IMG/VR virus record: IMGVR_UViG_3300021378_000154
Location: 1 to 25,063 of that record
Length of the DNA: 25,063 nt
DNA from: a virus
Direction: 5' to 3' (one strand)
Part shown: positions 1 through 5,776 of the stretch, in pieces
Layout: every line of letters begins with the position of its first letter
Position numbering within the stretch: the stretch's first letter is position 1
Notes under the pieces: generated by a model
Database searches by the model: none
Told to the model about the DNA's origin: nothing
What the model saw: only the letters and a program-made list of their open reading frames with translations
Made by a program: the position numbers and the translations under genes

Positions 1-51
1 GCACCAAGTAGAGACCAGCTTGAGAACTATCTCAAGCACGGGACTATTTAA
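1..51 (+). CDS. 3' end of an upstream gene (partial)
   Basis: Frame 1 is open from the window edge to a TAA at 49-51 and encodes a 16-residue tail (APSRDQLENYLKHGTI). It looks like the C-terminus of a gene starting upstream, and it overlaps the first codons of the next reading frame, as is common in this densely packed cluster. The fragment is too short to assign a function, and an open frame this short could also occur by chance. Confidence 0.35.
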   Translation, partial: APSRDQLENYLKHGTI

Positions 52-538
52 AACGACTAGCGAAACCGCATGGAAAGAAGGCACGAATATTCGAACCGCG
101 CTCAGATACTTTCCAGAGCAAACACGATCGGAGGTGGTGCAGATGATAAAAAAGACGGTGGAATTTATAGACGCGAAGAAGACCCTCAACGGGTTCGAAG
201 ACTTCGCCCTCTGTGCAGAAACTATCTTCGACGTGTTCCCGGTTTTTAAACTTGAGGAATTAAGGTTAGTTTGCGACCGCATGAAGCAAGGGCATTACGG
301 TAAATTCTACGAGCGGCTCAAAATTCAAGAGTTCCGCGAGTGCTTAATCAAGCACGAAGAAGAACGCGCCCCTATCCTTGAGCGCATGAACAAAGAAATT
401 ACGAGGGGCACGGATCAACCCACCAACGTTCCCGAATACGATGCAGAAGCGGCGAAGCTCGCCTATCGATTAAAGAACAACCCTTTCTTAATACCAGGAA
501 AGAATGACAGTAGCAAAGGCGAAAGCGAAGCTCGATAA
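20..538 (+). CDS. DUF6633-like phage protein, replication region
   Basis: This 172-residue soluble protein resembles a family (DUF6633, by memory) found near replication genes in Bacteroidota phages. The signature is the block LRLVCDRMKQGHYGKFYERL at residues ~81-100, followed by a helical EFRECLIKHEEERAPI segment; related proteins share a K-x-G-x-Y-G-K-x-Y-(D/E)-R-(I/L) core. No enzymatic motif is visible. The frame has no stop between the window edge and a TTG at 20, so the start is uncertain: either TTG at 20 or a codon upstream of the window. The ATG at 143 would cut into the conserved domain and is unlikely. The 3' end overlaps the NinG-like gene by 35 nt, suggesting one transcript. The molecular role is unknown; helicase-loader-like is a guess only. 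Confidence 0.7.
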   Translation: MRTISSTGLFKTTSETAWKEGTNIRTALRYFPEQTRSEVVQMIKKTVEFIDAKKTLNGFEDFALCAETIFDVFPVFKLEELRLVCDRMKQGHYGKFYERLKIQEFRECLIKHEEERAPILERMNKEITRGTDQPTNVPEYDAEAAKLAYRLKNNPFLIPGKNDSSKGESEAR

Positions 539-905
539 GATATTCTCGCAATTCATCCGGCTTCGTGCGGTCAACGACGAAGGGTGGGGGGAGTGTTTTA
601 CTTGCGGACGCTTGCGCCATTACAAAAGCGCAGACGCTGGGCATTTCATGGTACGGCAAAAGATGCCCACGCGCTTCGATGAGTTGAACGTACAATTTCA
701 ATGCAAGGCTTGCAACGGGTTCGAAGGGGGAGCGCAGTACGAATTCGCGAAACGCCTCGACGAAGAACACGGAGAAGGCACAGCGGATAACCTCGTGAGG
801 TTGAGCAACGAAACGAAACGATTCAGCGTTCACGAGCTTGAGGATCTTTGTAAAATATACCGGGCGAAAGTAAATGAACTCAAGGCACAAAAAGGACTGG
901 AATAA
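504..905 (+). CDS. ninG: NinG/Rap-like recombination nuclease
   Basis: This 133-residue protein matches the lambda NinG (Rap) family, structure-specific endonucleases that act on branched DNA such as Holliday junctions and D-loops during phage recombination. Visible features are a CFTCGR knuckle (C31, C34), the DAGHFMVRQ block (H47), NVQFQCKACN (C67, C70), and a basic, helical N-terminus AKAKAKLDKIFSQFIRLRA. The two CxxC pairs should bind one zinc in an HNH-like fold, and the length is near that of compact phage homologues. The ATG at 504 follows the purine-rich AGGAAAG and gives the family's normal N-terminus. It overlaps the genes on both sides and belongs to the replication/recombination end of the operon. 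Family assignment is strong; the enzymatic activity is inferred from it. Confidence 0.85.
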   Translation: MTVAKAKAKLDKIFSQFIRLRAVNDEGWGECFTCGRLRHYKSADAGHFMVRQKMPTRFDELNVQFQCKACNGFEGGAQYEFAKRLDEEHGEGTADNLVRLSNETKRFSVHELEDLCKIYRAKVNELKAQKGLE

Positions 906-1347
906 CTTCCTAACGAGGAACTATTTAAAACTTCGAACCATCGGGCGACGATGGACGGAGAACCCTTCCGACCTTGTACATCACGTCTATCTCAGGTGCA
1001 TAGATAAAGACTTCCCCGAAAACGCGCTGGGCTACTTTATCAAAGCCATGTACAACGAAGCCACACGGGGCAAGTTTAAACAACTCTATCACGTAACAGA
1101 TAATGAACCGCAAGAACAAGCAAGCGAAAACGGTTGCGCAGAAGCCATACAACGAGAACAGATGCAGTTGCTCCTCGACCGCCTCAGCTGGTTCGACCGC
1201 ACCGTTTTCTCTCTGTACTTGCAAGGGTGGAATATGGCTGACGTATCTCGACGGTCTGGAATTGGAGAGTCTACCCTTTATCGCTCACTACACGTTACAC
1301 GAAAAATCCTAAAAGATGTTCTTCGTCACCGCTCAGAAAAGGAATGA
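874..1347 (+). CDS. Sigma-70-like / HTH transcription regulator
   Basis: This 157-residue protein looks like a small sigma-factor-type regulator. Its N-terminal half (residues ~12-66) has a region-2-like pattern, with NPSDLVHHVYLRCIDKDF followed by an aromatic helix (GYFIKAMYNEA). The C-terminal part (~119-152) has a region-4-like helix-turn-helix: WNMADVSRRSGIGESTLYRS, then a basic helix. Such proteins occur in Bacteroidota phages close to the switch from early to late genes. It starts inside the end of ninG (32-nt overlap) and its end overlaps the Cys-rich gene, so it is probably co-translated with both. If functional it may direct RNA polymerase to the terminase-structural operon, but no cognate promoter could be identified. 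It could instead be a non-sigma HTH protein; the core-polymerase-binding determinants cannot be confirmed by eye. Confidence 0.65.
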   Translation: MNSRHKKDWNNFLTRNYLKLRTIGRRWTENPSDLVHHVYLRCIDKDFPENALGYFIKAMYNEATRGKFKQLYHVTDNEPQEQASENGCAEAIQREQMQLLLDRLSWFDRTVFSLYLQGWNMADVSRRSGIGESTLYRSLHVTRKILKDVLRHRSEKE

Positions 1348-1708
1348 TCGCCTCGCGGTCTGTCAAGGTTGCGAACACTTCGTCGAGAAGACGAGGAGTT
1401 GTGGCCCGCTCGTAACGGAAGCCTTCACGGACTCGAAATTGTGCGGTTGCCATATGCCCACGAAAGCGCGCCTCAAAGTCTCCTCCTGTCCTTTGGGGAA
1501 ATGGGAAGCAGAGATAAAAGAAAGCGACCTCGCAGAAATCCGCAAGCTCCTGGACAACCCCACCAAAGCAACCAACGGAGACCTCGCCCGTATTTATTCC
1601 AAGGCCACGGGAACGAATACCTCTCCTTCGTCTTGTTCGAGTTGTAACCGCCGGATGTTTAACCAACTCAAAGCCCTTTTAAAAGATGCCCCTCCCGAAA
1701 CCAAATAA
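1316..1708 (+). CDS. Cys-rich zinc-binding hypothetical protein
   Basis: This 130-residue protein has three cysteine clusters: CQGCEHF near residue 16, a C-GPLV...LCGC segment near residues 29-45 followed by a single Cys-Pro (CPLGKW), and a separate C-terminal CSSCNRR near residue 107. The spacing suggests an N-terminal zinc-ribbon-like fold plus a second metal site or helical tail. Similar Cys-rich proteins are common in Bacteroidota phage early/middle regions, and their role is not known to me. The gene starts within the end of the sigma-like gene (32-nt overlap) and its own end overlaps the next small Cys-containing gene. Several alternative open frames cover the same DNA, but only this one shows conserved-looking spacing and correct coupling. 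Confidence 0.7.
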   Translation: MFFVTAQKRNDRLAVCQGCEHFVEKTRSCGPLVTEAFTDSKLCGCHMPTKARLKVSSCPLGKWEAEIKESDLAEIRKLLDNPTKATNGDLARIYSKATGTNTSPSSCSSCNRRMFNQLKALLKDAPPETK

Positions 1709-1835
1709 AAGCGAGAACCGCTACCTCTTCATGAATCGCTGTGTCAATTGCGTTATAGCAAAACGAGATTACAAGGATCCCGAAGAGCGCATTCGCGCCT
1801 GTGAATTAATCTACCAACAAACGATAAAAGAATGA
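1686..1835 (+). CDS. Small Cys-containing hypothetical protein
   Basis: A 49-residue open frame starts at the ATG at 1686 and ends at the TGA at 1833-1835, which overlaps the ATG of the next gene (ATGA). The product begins MPLPKPNKSENRYLF and contains a CVNC pair and a later single Cys (residues 19, 22 and 39), so it may bind zinc together with, or in the manner of, the preceding Cys-rich protein. It fills an otherwise empty stretch between two genes, and the overlaps at both ends support it being real. No family is recognised. Confidence 0.6.
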   Translation: MPLPKPNKSENRYLFMNRCVNCVIAKRDYKDPEERIRACELIYQQTIKE

Positions 1836-2035
1836 GCTACACCAAAGAAGAACGCGAAGAGATAGCGAAGAATATTCGCGAATACATGAAGCAACCCCAC
1901 AAGGAACAATTCGAAACGGTTAGCTACGGAGGGATGAAAGTCCTACACCGTAGACTCCCCCATATGAATTACTACGATCGCGACTGGTTGGAGACCATTG
2001 CAAGAGACGTAGAGGGTAGAATCTTTCACCCATGA
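1832..2035 (+). CDS. Small hypothetical protein
   Basis: This 67-residue, highly charged soluble protein begins MSYTKEEREEIAKNIREYMK (helical) and ends with a tyrosine/aspartate-rich segment (NYYDRDWLETIARDVEGRIF). No motif or membrane segment is present and I do not recognise the family. It is joined by ATGA overlaps to the small Cys-containing gene upstream and to the methyltransferase downstream, so it is almost certainly translated in the same operon. A role linked to regulating or assisting the methyltransferase is possible from position alone. Confidence 0.6.
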   Translation: MSYTKEEREEIAKNIREYMKQPHKEQFETVSYGGMKVLHRRLPHMNYYDRDWLETIARDVEGRIFHP

Positions 2036-2814
2036 CTCATGGGTCTCTTTTCTCAGGAATCGGAGGTTTTGACCTCGCGGCTGAATGGGCGGGATTCACA
2101 AACATTTTTAATTGCGAGTGGGAAGAATTCCCTCGCAAAGTCCTTAAACACCACTTTCCCAATGCAGAACAATATGAAGACATCAAAGACTTCAACGCGA
2201 CAGCTTACTCTGGAAGACTTGATATCCTCTCCGGAGGCTTCCCATGTCAAGACGCAAGCATTGCCAAACAACACGGAAAAGGACAAAAAGGACTTGAAGG
2301 CGACAGAACAGGGCTATGGACAGAAATGGTTCGCGCCATCAAAGAAATACAACCCAAATACGTTGTCGCCGAAAACGTTTCGAATATTCTCAGAACCAAC
2401 AATGGACGAGATTTCAGAACAATTCTCGGTAAATTGGATGGAATGGGGTACAATGCAGAATGGAGAGTTACACGAGCGAGCGAACTCGGTGCTTGCCACC
2501 ACCGTTCCCGGTGCTACTTGGTTGCTTACCCCAACAGCATCCGACTCAATGAGGGAGAATCTTTCTTCTCCAATGTTCTTCAAGAGATACCACAGAAGCG
2601 CCGGCTCTTTGCCAGAACTTCTGCATCGATTGGGGTTTCGTGGGAAACTGAACCCATTGTTTCCGGGTTGGATGATGGGCTTCCCAAAGAACTGGACGGT
2701 ATCACCTTTCCAAAGTGGAGAAGAGAATCAATCAAAGCATATGGAAACGCCATAGTCCCCCAAGTGGCTTATCGTATATTTGAAGCAATCCAAGAATATG
2801 AGAAACGCACGTAA
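2032..2814 (+). CDS. dcm: C5-cytosine DNA methyltransferase (Dcm-type)
   Basis: The enzyme transfers a methyl group from S-adenosylmethionine to carbon 5 of cytosine in a specific DNA site, probably shielding phage DNA from host restriction. The family motifs are visible in order: I (FSGIGGFD, residues 6-13), IV with the catalytic cysteine (GGFPCQ, C72), VI (AENV, E114), VIII (ACHHRSR, ~154-160; the usual form is APHxRxR, so Cys replaces Pro), and IX/X (GLDDGLP, then GNAIVPQ at ~238-244). At 260 residues it is compact, with a short target-recognition region, so the target site cannot be guessed. The start at 2032 is set by an ATGA overlap with the preceding gene. No restriction endonuclease partner is visible. 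A second long frame lies inside this gene (2039-2755). Confidence 0.93.
   Translation: MTHGSLFSGIGGFDLAAEWAGFTNIFNCEWEEFPRKVLKHHFPNAEQYEDIKDFNATAYSGRLDILSGGFPCQDASIAKQHGKGQKGLEGDRTGLWTEMVRAIKEIQPKYVVAENVSNILRTNNGRDFRTILGKLDGMGYNAEWRVTRASELGACHHRSRCYLVAYPNSIRLNEGESFFSNVLQEIPQKRRLFARTSASIGVSWETEPIVSGLDDGLPKELDGITFPKWRRESIKAYGNAIVPQVAYRIFEAIQEYEKRT
2039..2755 (+). CDS. Candidate overprinted frame inside dcm
   Basis: In the +1 frame relative to the methyltransferase, 238 codons are open from an ATG at 2039 to a TAG at 2753-2755. The product is not random-looking. It contains SSPEASHVKTQALP opposite methyltransferase motif IV, an NWMEWGTMQNGE segment, LLTPTASDS opposite motif VIII, and GKLNPLFPGWMMGFPKNWT opposite the DDGLP region. 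I recall many phage database proteins with the same pattern (S-P-x-x-S, TPTAxD, LNPxFVEWLMGFPxGWT), so either the frame is a real overlapping gene or it is a conserved by-product of the methyltransferase DNA sequence. No separate ribosome binding site is evident and its ATG sits 7 nt after the dcm ATG. Treat as a hypothesis. Confidence 0.25.
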   Translation: MGLFSQESEVLTSRLNGRDSQTFLIASGKNSLAKSLNTTFPMQNNMKTSKTSTRQLTLEDLISSPEASHVKTQALPNNTEKDKKDLKATEQGYGQKWFAPSKKYNPNTLSPKTFRIFSEPTMDEISEQFSVNWMEWGTMQNGELHERANSVLATTVPGATWLLTPTASDSMRENLSSPMFFKRYHRSAGSLPELLHRLGFRGKLNPLFPGWMMGFPKNWTVSPFQSGEENQSKHMETP

Positions 2815-3019
2815 AGCCCTCCTCCACGCAAAGAACTACCTCCTCATCACGGAGAACGCCGAAGTCGTCCGCTTGCATGTCGGACAAGATCCCGCAACTC
2901 TACTCCTAACCTTAGCCGTACACAATGCCGAATTCCTCCACACCCTCGAAGCCGTCATCGTTCAAGCTCATGAATCTCTCGGAGCTTCAGGAGAACCCGA
3001 ACAACCCTCGGATAATTAA
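2798..3019 (+). CDS. Small helical hypothetical protein
   Basis: This 73-residue protein starts MRNARKALLHAKNYLL and is mostly amphipathic helix, with a hydrophobic run near LLLTLAVHNAEFLHTLEAVI and a polar tail. I chose the ATG at 2798; a TTG at 2780 would add six residues. It overlaps the end of dcm and the start of the ParB-like gene, lying between two genes of the DNA-modification block. No family is recognised. The hydrophobic stretch contains His, Asn and Glu, so a membrane segment is unlikely. It may be a small partner of its neighbours, by position only. Confidence 0.55.
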   Translation: MRNARKALLHAKNYLLITENAEVVRLHVGQDPATLLLTLAVHNAEFLHTLEAVIVQAHESLGASGEPEQPSDN

Positions 3020-3551
3020 AGACGATAAATTCCAGAAGCTCGTCAAGAGTATAAAGGAATTCCCGGAGATGCTTGAAGCGCGTCCGATTGTCGTCAATCC
3101 GGAGAATATCGTTCTCGGTGGGAATATGCGCCTCAAGGCTTGCAAAGCCGCAGGACTCAAAGAAGCACCCGTCTACGTAGCCTCCTGGGAAGAGAGCAAG
3201 GCGAACGAATTTATCGTAAAGGATAACGTAGGATTCGGAGAATGGGATTGGGATATCCTCGCAAACGAATGGGATGCAACTCAACTCGATGAATGGGGTC
3301 TTGATGTATGGCAACCCGAAATTGACCCAGATCAACTCGGCGAGGAGTTCAGCCTTGCTGACGGCGATAAACCTCCGTTTCAATCGCTGACATTTACGCT
3401 TGCGGACGAGCAAGCAGAGTTCATTAAAAACGCCCTCGCAGACGCAAAGGCACTTGAGGAATTTAAATACATTGAAACAATGGGCAACGACAACAGCAAC
3501 GGCAACGCCCTGTATTTTTTAGTATCACAATGGGTAGAGCGAAGGATATAA
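2970..3551 (+). CDS. ParB/Srx-like domain protein
   Basis: The product (193 residues from this start) has an N-terminal ParB/sulfiredoxin-like nucleotide-binding domain: MNLSELQENPNNPR, then a helix (KFQKLVKSIKEFP), then IVVNPENIVLGGNMRLKACK with the GGNxRLxA signature. It is followed by a segment found in phage ParB-like proteins (DNVGFGEWDWDILANEWD, DEWGLDVW) and a C-terminal NSNGNAL box, so the gene looks complete. ParB-like phage proteins bind DNA or CTP/phosphosulfate-type ligands, and some act as nucleases or partner DNA-modification enzymes. The start is set by homology (MNLSEL); an in-frame ATG at 2925 would add 15 residues without conserved features. The 3' end overlaps the Mom-like gene by 22 nt, suggesting a joint role in DNA modification. 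Segregation is unlikely, as no ParA is seen in this window. Confidence 0.8.
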   Translation: MNLSELQENPNNPRIIKDDKFQKLVKSIKEFPEMLEARPIVVNPENIVLGGNMRLKACKAAGLKEAPVYVASWEESKANEFIVKDNVGFGEWDWDILANEWDATQLDEWGLDVWQPEIDPDQLGEEFSLADGDKPPFQSLTFTLADEQAEFIKNALADAKALEEFKYIETMGNDNSNGNALYFLVSQWVERRI

Positions 3552-4177
3552 TTGTCAAAGTCATTCCGTCTAAATTGGCGAATGAATTTGTAAAACGACA
3601 TCATTACTCCGGCAAGGTGGTAAACAACAGCGTGCTTCACTTTGGGGCTTTTCTTGACGGTAAATTGGGAGGAGTCATGCAGTACGGCAACCCTATCGAC
3701 AAACGAAACGTCCTTAATTTAGTAGAGACAAGCAACAAAGGTTTCAACTCCAAGTGGAACGAGATGCTTGAGTTAAACCGAATGGCTTTCTCGGAAATAT
3801 TACCAAAGAATAGCGAATCGCGGTGCATTGCCGTTAGCATTCGATTGATTAAAAAGAACGCGCCCCAAGTCAAGTGGATTTTGTCATTTGCAGACGGCAC
3901 GCAATGCGGAGACGGAACTATTTACAGGGCTTCAGGTTTTAAGCTGACAGCCATAAACAAGAACAATACGATTGTCAAGCTTCCAAACGGTCAAGTGATG
4001 GCAAAGCACGGCACAAGCAAAAAAAATTTTACTGGAGCAGTTAGGTTACCCGGGAATCAACTTCGATACATTTACTTGATTTCAAAAAATTCAAGTTTAA
4101 ATTGCGCAAACATTCCGTTCTCAAAAATCAAAGAAGCGGGAGCAGGAATGTATAAAGGAGAGAAAACAGGCGGTTAA
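3530..4177 (+). CDS. mom: Mom-like adenine DNA-modification protein
   Basis: This 215-residue protein resembles the Mom family, first known from phage Mu, which converts adenine in DNA to a carbamoylmethyl form that blocks many restriction enzymes. The fold is related to GNAT acyltransferases. Supporting blocks are FVKRHHYSGK near residue 20, a beta-rich HFGAFLDGKLGGVMQYG, ELNRMAFSEILPKNSESRCI near residue 80, VKWILSFADGTQCGDGTIYR near residue 113, and a terminal LRYIYLI strand. The gene is clearly richer in A+T than its neighbours: 20 G/C in 60 bases at 4081-4140 against 37 in 60 at 4441-4500 in the small terminase gene. That suggests recent acquisition. Its start overlaps the ParB-like gene and its stop lies inside the tRNA-like element. 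Family confidence is good; the exact chemistry is inferred. Confidence 0.75.
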   Translation: MGRAKDIIVKVIPSKLANEFVKRHHYSGKVVNNSVLHFGAFLDGKLGGVMQYGNPIDKRNVLNLVETSNKGFNSKWNEMLELNRMAFSEILPKNSESRCIAVSIRLIKKNAPQVKWILSFADGTQCGDGTIYRASGFKLTAINKNNTIVKLPNGQVMAKHGTSKKNFTGAVRLPGNQLRYIYLISKNSSLNCANIPFSKIKEAGAGMYKGEKTGG

Positions 4178-4241
4178 AGCATTGTGGCGATGCGCTTGAC
4201 ATCCAGTCAAGAGAGGGAGGTTCGATTCCTACCTTACCGCT
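4170..4241 (+). tRNA. tRNA-like cloverleaf, possibly degenerate tRNA-Gly(TCC)
   Basis: The 72 nt fold by eye into a cloverleaf. The acceptor 4170-4176 pairs with 4234-4240 (6 of 7, one T-T mismatch). The D stem is GCAT 4179-4182 with ATGC 4190-4193, and the D loop contains GG. The anticodon stem CTTGA 4195-4199 pairs perfectly with TCAAG 4207-4211, and a T loop TTCGATT spans 4221-4227. The 7-nt anticodon loop CATCCAG would place TCC (glycine) at 34-36. However, the nearly invariant U8 and U33 are both A, the T stem has a mismatch, there is one extra C at 4233, and CCA is not encoded. It is therefore either a decayed tRNA, an unusual one, or a tRNA mimic. It overlaps the last 8 nt of the Mom-like gene and ends 13 nt before the small terminase gene. 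Confidence 0.5.
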
Positions 4242-4254
4242 CAACTTTTAAAAG

Positions 4255-4599
4255 ATGGAAGCCGTAAAAGTGAACAATCGGAACACTAAAAAAGAGCAGA
4301 TGCTCGAAGCCCTAGAAAAGTCGTTGGGCATCGTTTCCACGGCTTGCAAGATGGTAGACGTAGGGCGAACGACCCACTACCAATGGCTCAAAGAGGATCC
4401 GGAATACAAGAAGGCGGTGGACTCCATCCAGGACGGCGTCCTCGACTTCGCAGAATCGCACCTTTACAAGCTCGTGAAGGACGGCAACCCCGCCGCGACG
4501 ATATTCTTCTTGAAGACCAAAGGCAAGAAGCGCGGATATATCGAACGGCAAGAGATAGAGGTCACCGAGAAGAAGCCGCTCTCCTGGCTCGATGAGTAA
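4255..4599 (+). CDS. terS: Terminase small subunit
   Basis: This 114-residue DNA-binding subunit of the packaging motor would recognise the viral packaging site and load the large subunit. An N-terminal helix-turn-helix of the homeodomain-like (phBC6A51) type is visible at residues ~13-55: KKEQMLEALEKSLGIVSTAC, then VGRTTHYQWLKEDPEYKKAV. A helical oligomerisation part follows (LDFAESHLYKLVKDGN, then AATIFFLKTKGKKRGY) and a C-terminal WLDE tail that may contact the large subunit. The ATG at 4255 follows an A/T-rich leader (TTTTAAAAG). It directly precedes and overlaps the large subunit gene by 8 nt, the normal order. The packaging recognition site is probably in or near this gene but cannot be located from sequence alone. 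Confidence 0.88.
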   Translation: MEAVKVNNRNTKKEQMLEALEKSLGIVSTACKMVDVGRTTHYQWLKEDPEYKKAVDSIQDGVLDFAESHLYKLVKDGNPAATIFFLKTKGKKRGYIERQEIEVTEKKPLSWLDE

Positions 4600-5746
4600 A
4601 CTCCCCGCGACATATTACCACGTCAAAGAATGCAAGTCGAAAATCCAAGTTCACCAGGGCGGGACACGATCCGGAAAGACGTACTCCATCCTCACGGCAC
4701 TCATTGAGCTATGTCATAAGAACTCGGGTCTCGTCATCACGATATGTCGAAAGACATTCCCCGCCCTTCGCGCTACAGCCATGCGGGACTTCTTTGAGAT
4801 ACTCAACCGGGAAGAGATATACAACCCCGACCTCCACAACAAGAGCGACGCAACCTATCAACTCTGGGGGAACATGGTTGAGTTTATTAGCATCGACCAA
4901 CCGCAAAAGGTAAGAGGACGAAAGCGAGACGTTCTCTTCATCAACGAAGCCAACGAGATAAACCTCGAAGATTGGCGGCAACTCCTCCTCAGGACCACAG
5001 GGAAAGTATTAATCGACTACAACCCCTCAGACGAATTTCATTGGATCTATGACGAAGTTATCCCAAGAGAAGACGCGGCGTTCTTTCAGACCACGTACAA
5101 AGACAACCCCTTCCTTCCTGAAAGTGTGGTCATGGAGATTGAACGATTCAAAGAAGCAGATGAAAACTTCTGGAGGGTCTACGGACTCGGAGAACGAGGG
5201 GCATCACAAGCGACCGTCTTCACCCATTGGAAAGAAATAGACCAAATACCAAATGAATACAAAACCCTCAACCTCGGCCTCGACTTCGGGTACACCGCAG
5301 ACCCAACCGCCATCGTCCGAGTGTACACCGACGGGCACGGGTTCGCCGTCGACGAACTCTGCTACGCAACAAGACTTACTAATTCGGATATATCGAAAGT
5401 CCTCCGAGATAGTGGAGTCACTCGATCGGATGTTATCATCTGTGATTCTGCTGAGCCCAAGAGCATCGACGAGATACACGCTCACGGATTCAATACTCAC
5501 GGAGCAAGAAAGGGAAAAGATTCGGTTAAAAATGGAATCCAATTCCTCCACTCGCGACCGCTTCTTGTCACGGCTCGGAGTGTGAATGTCATTAAGGAGC
5601 TTCGAAATTACAAATGGAAGGAGGACAAGAACGGGAAGCAACTCAATGAACCCGTCGACTCATTCAATCACGCTATTGACGCGATGCGCTACGCGATCAC
5701 ATTCAACCAAACGAACCCGAACTTCGGCTCTTACGCTATCGGGTAA
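4592..5746 (+). CDS. terL: Terminase large subunit (ATPase-nuclease)
   Basis: This is the packaging motor, which hydrolyses ATP to pump DNA into the procapsid and cuts the concatemer. The ATPase domain has Walker A GGTRSGKT at residues 23-30 and Walker B DVLFINEAN at ~113-121 with the catalytic Glu119. The C-terminal RNase H-like nuclease has its acidic residues in GLDFGYTADPT (D231), ICDSAEPKSIDE (D285) and FNHAIDAMRY (D363). At 384 residues it is compact but complete, of the PBSX/Terminase_3-6 type. The start at 4592 overlaps the terS stop. The next gene is separated by 30 nt of A/T-rich DNA. The protein class is secure; the packaging mode (cos or headful) is not deducible by eye. Confidence 0.95.
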   Translation: MSKLPATYYHVKECKSKIQVHQGGTRSGKTYSILTALIELCHKNSGLVITICRKTFPALRATAMRDFFEILNREEIYNPDLHNKSDATYQLWGNMVEFISIDQPQKVRGRKRDVLFINEANEINLEDWRQLLLRTTGKVLIDYNPSDEFHWIYDEVIPREDAAFFQTTYKDNPFLPESVVMEIERFKEADENFWRVYGLGERGASQATVFTHWKEIDQIPNEYKTLNLGLDFGYTADPTAIVRVYTDGHGFAVDELCYATRLTNSDISKVLRDSGVTRSDVIICDSAEPKSIDEIHAHGFNTHGARKGKDSVKNGIQFLHSRPLLVTARSVNVIKELRNYKWKEDKNGKQLNEPVDSFNHAIDAMRYAITFNQTNPNFGSYAIG

Positions 5747-5776
5747 GGAAACCAAGCGATAAAAGTTATTTAAACG

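Noticed and set aside
399-890. Antisense 163-residue open frame opposite the DUF6633-like and NinG-like genes
   Set aside because: It mirrors two genes with recognisable motifs, has no motif of its own, and every supported gene in the window is on the + strand.
1369-1647. 92-residue + strand frame inside the Cys-rich gene
   Set aside because: The Cys-rich frame covering the same DNA has ordered cysteine spacing and correct overlaps; this one has no motif and no coupling to neighbours.
2925-2969. Upstream start for the ParB-like protein
   Set aside because: The added 15 residues (MPNSSTPSKPSSFKL) lack conservation-like features and mirror the reading of the overlapping small gene; MNLSEL at 2970 matches the usual start of this domain.
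2955-3413. Antisense 152-residue frame opposite the ParB-like gene
   Set aside because: The + strand frame contains clear ParB-like signatures; the antisense product shows no family features.
5204-5641. Antisense 145-residue frame opposite terL
   Set aside because: It lies across the terL nuclease domain, whose catalytic residues are intact; the antisense frame is a codon-bias shadow.
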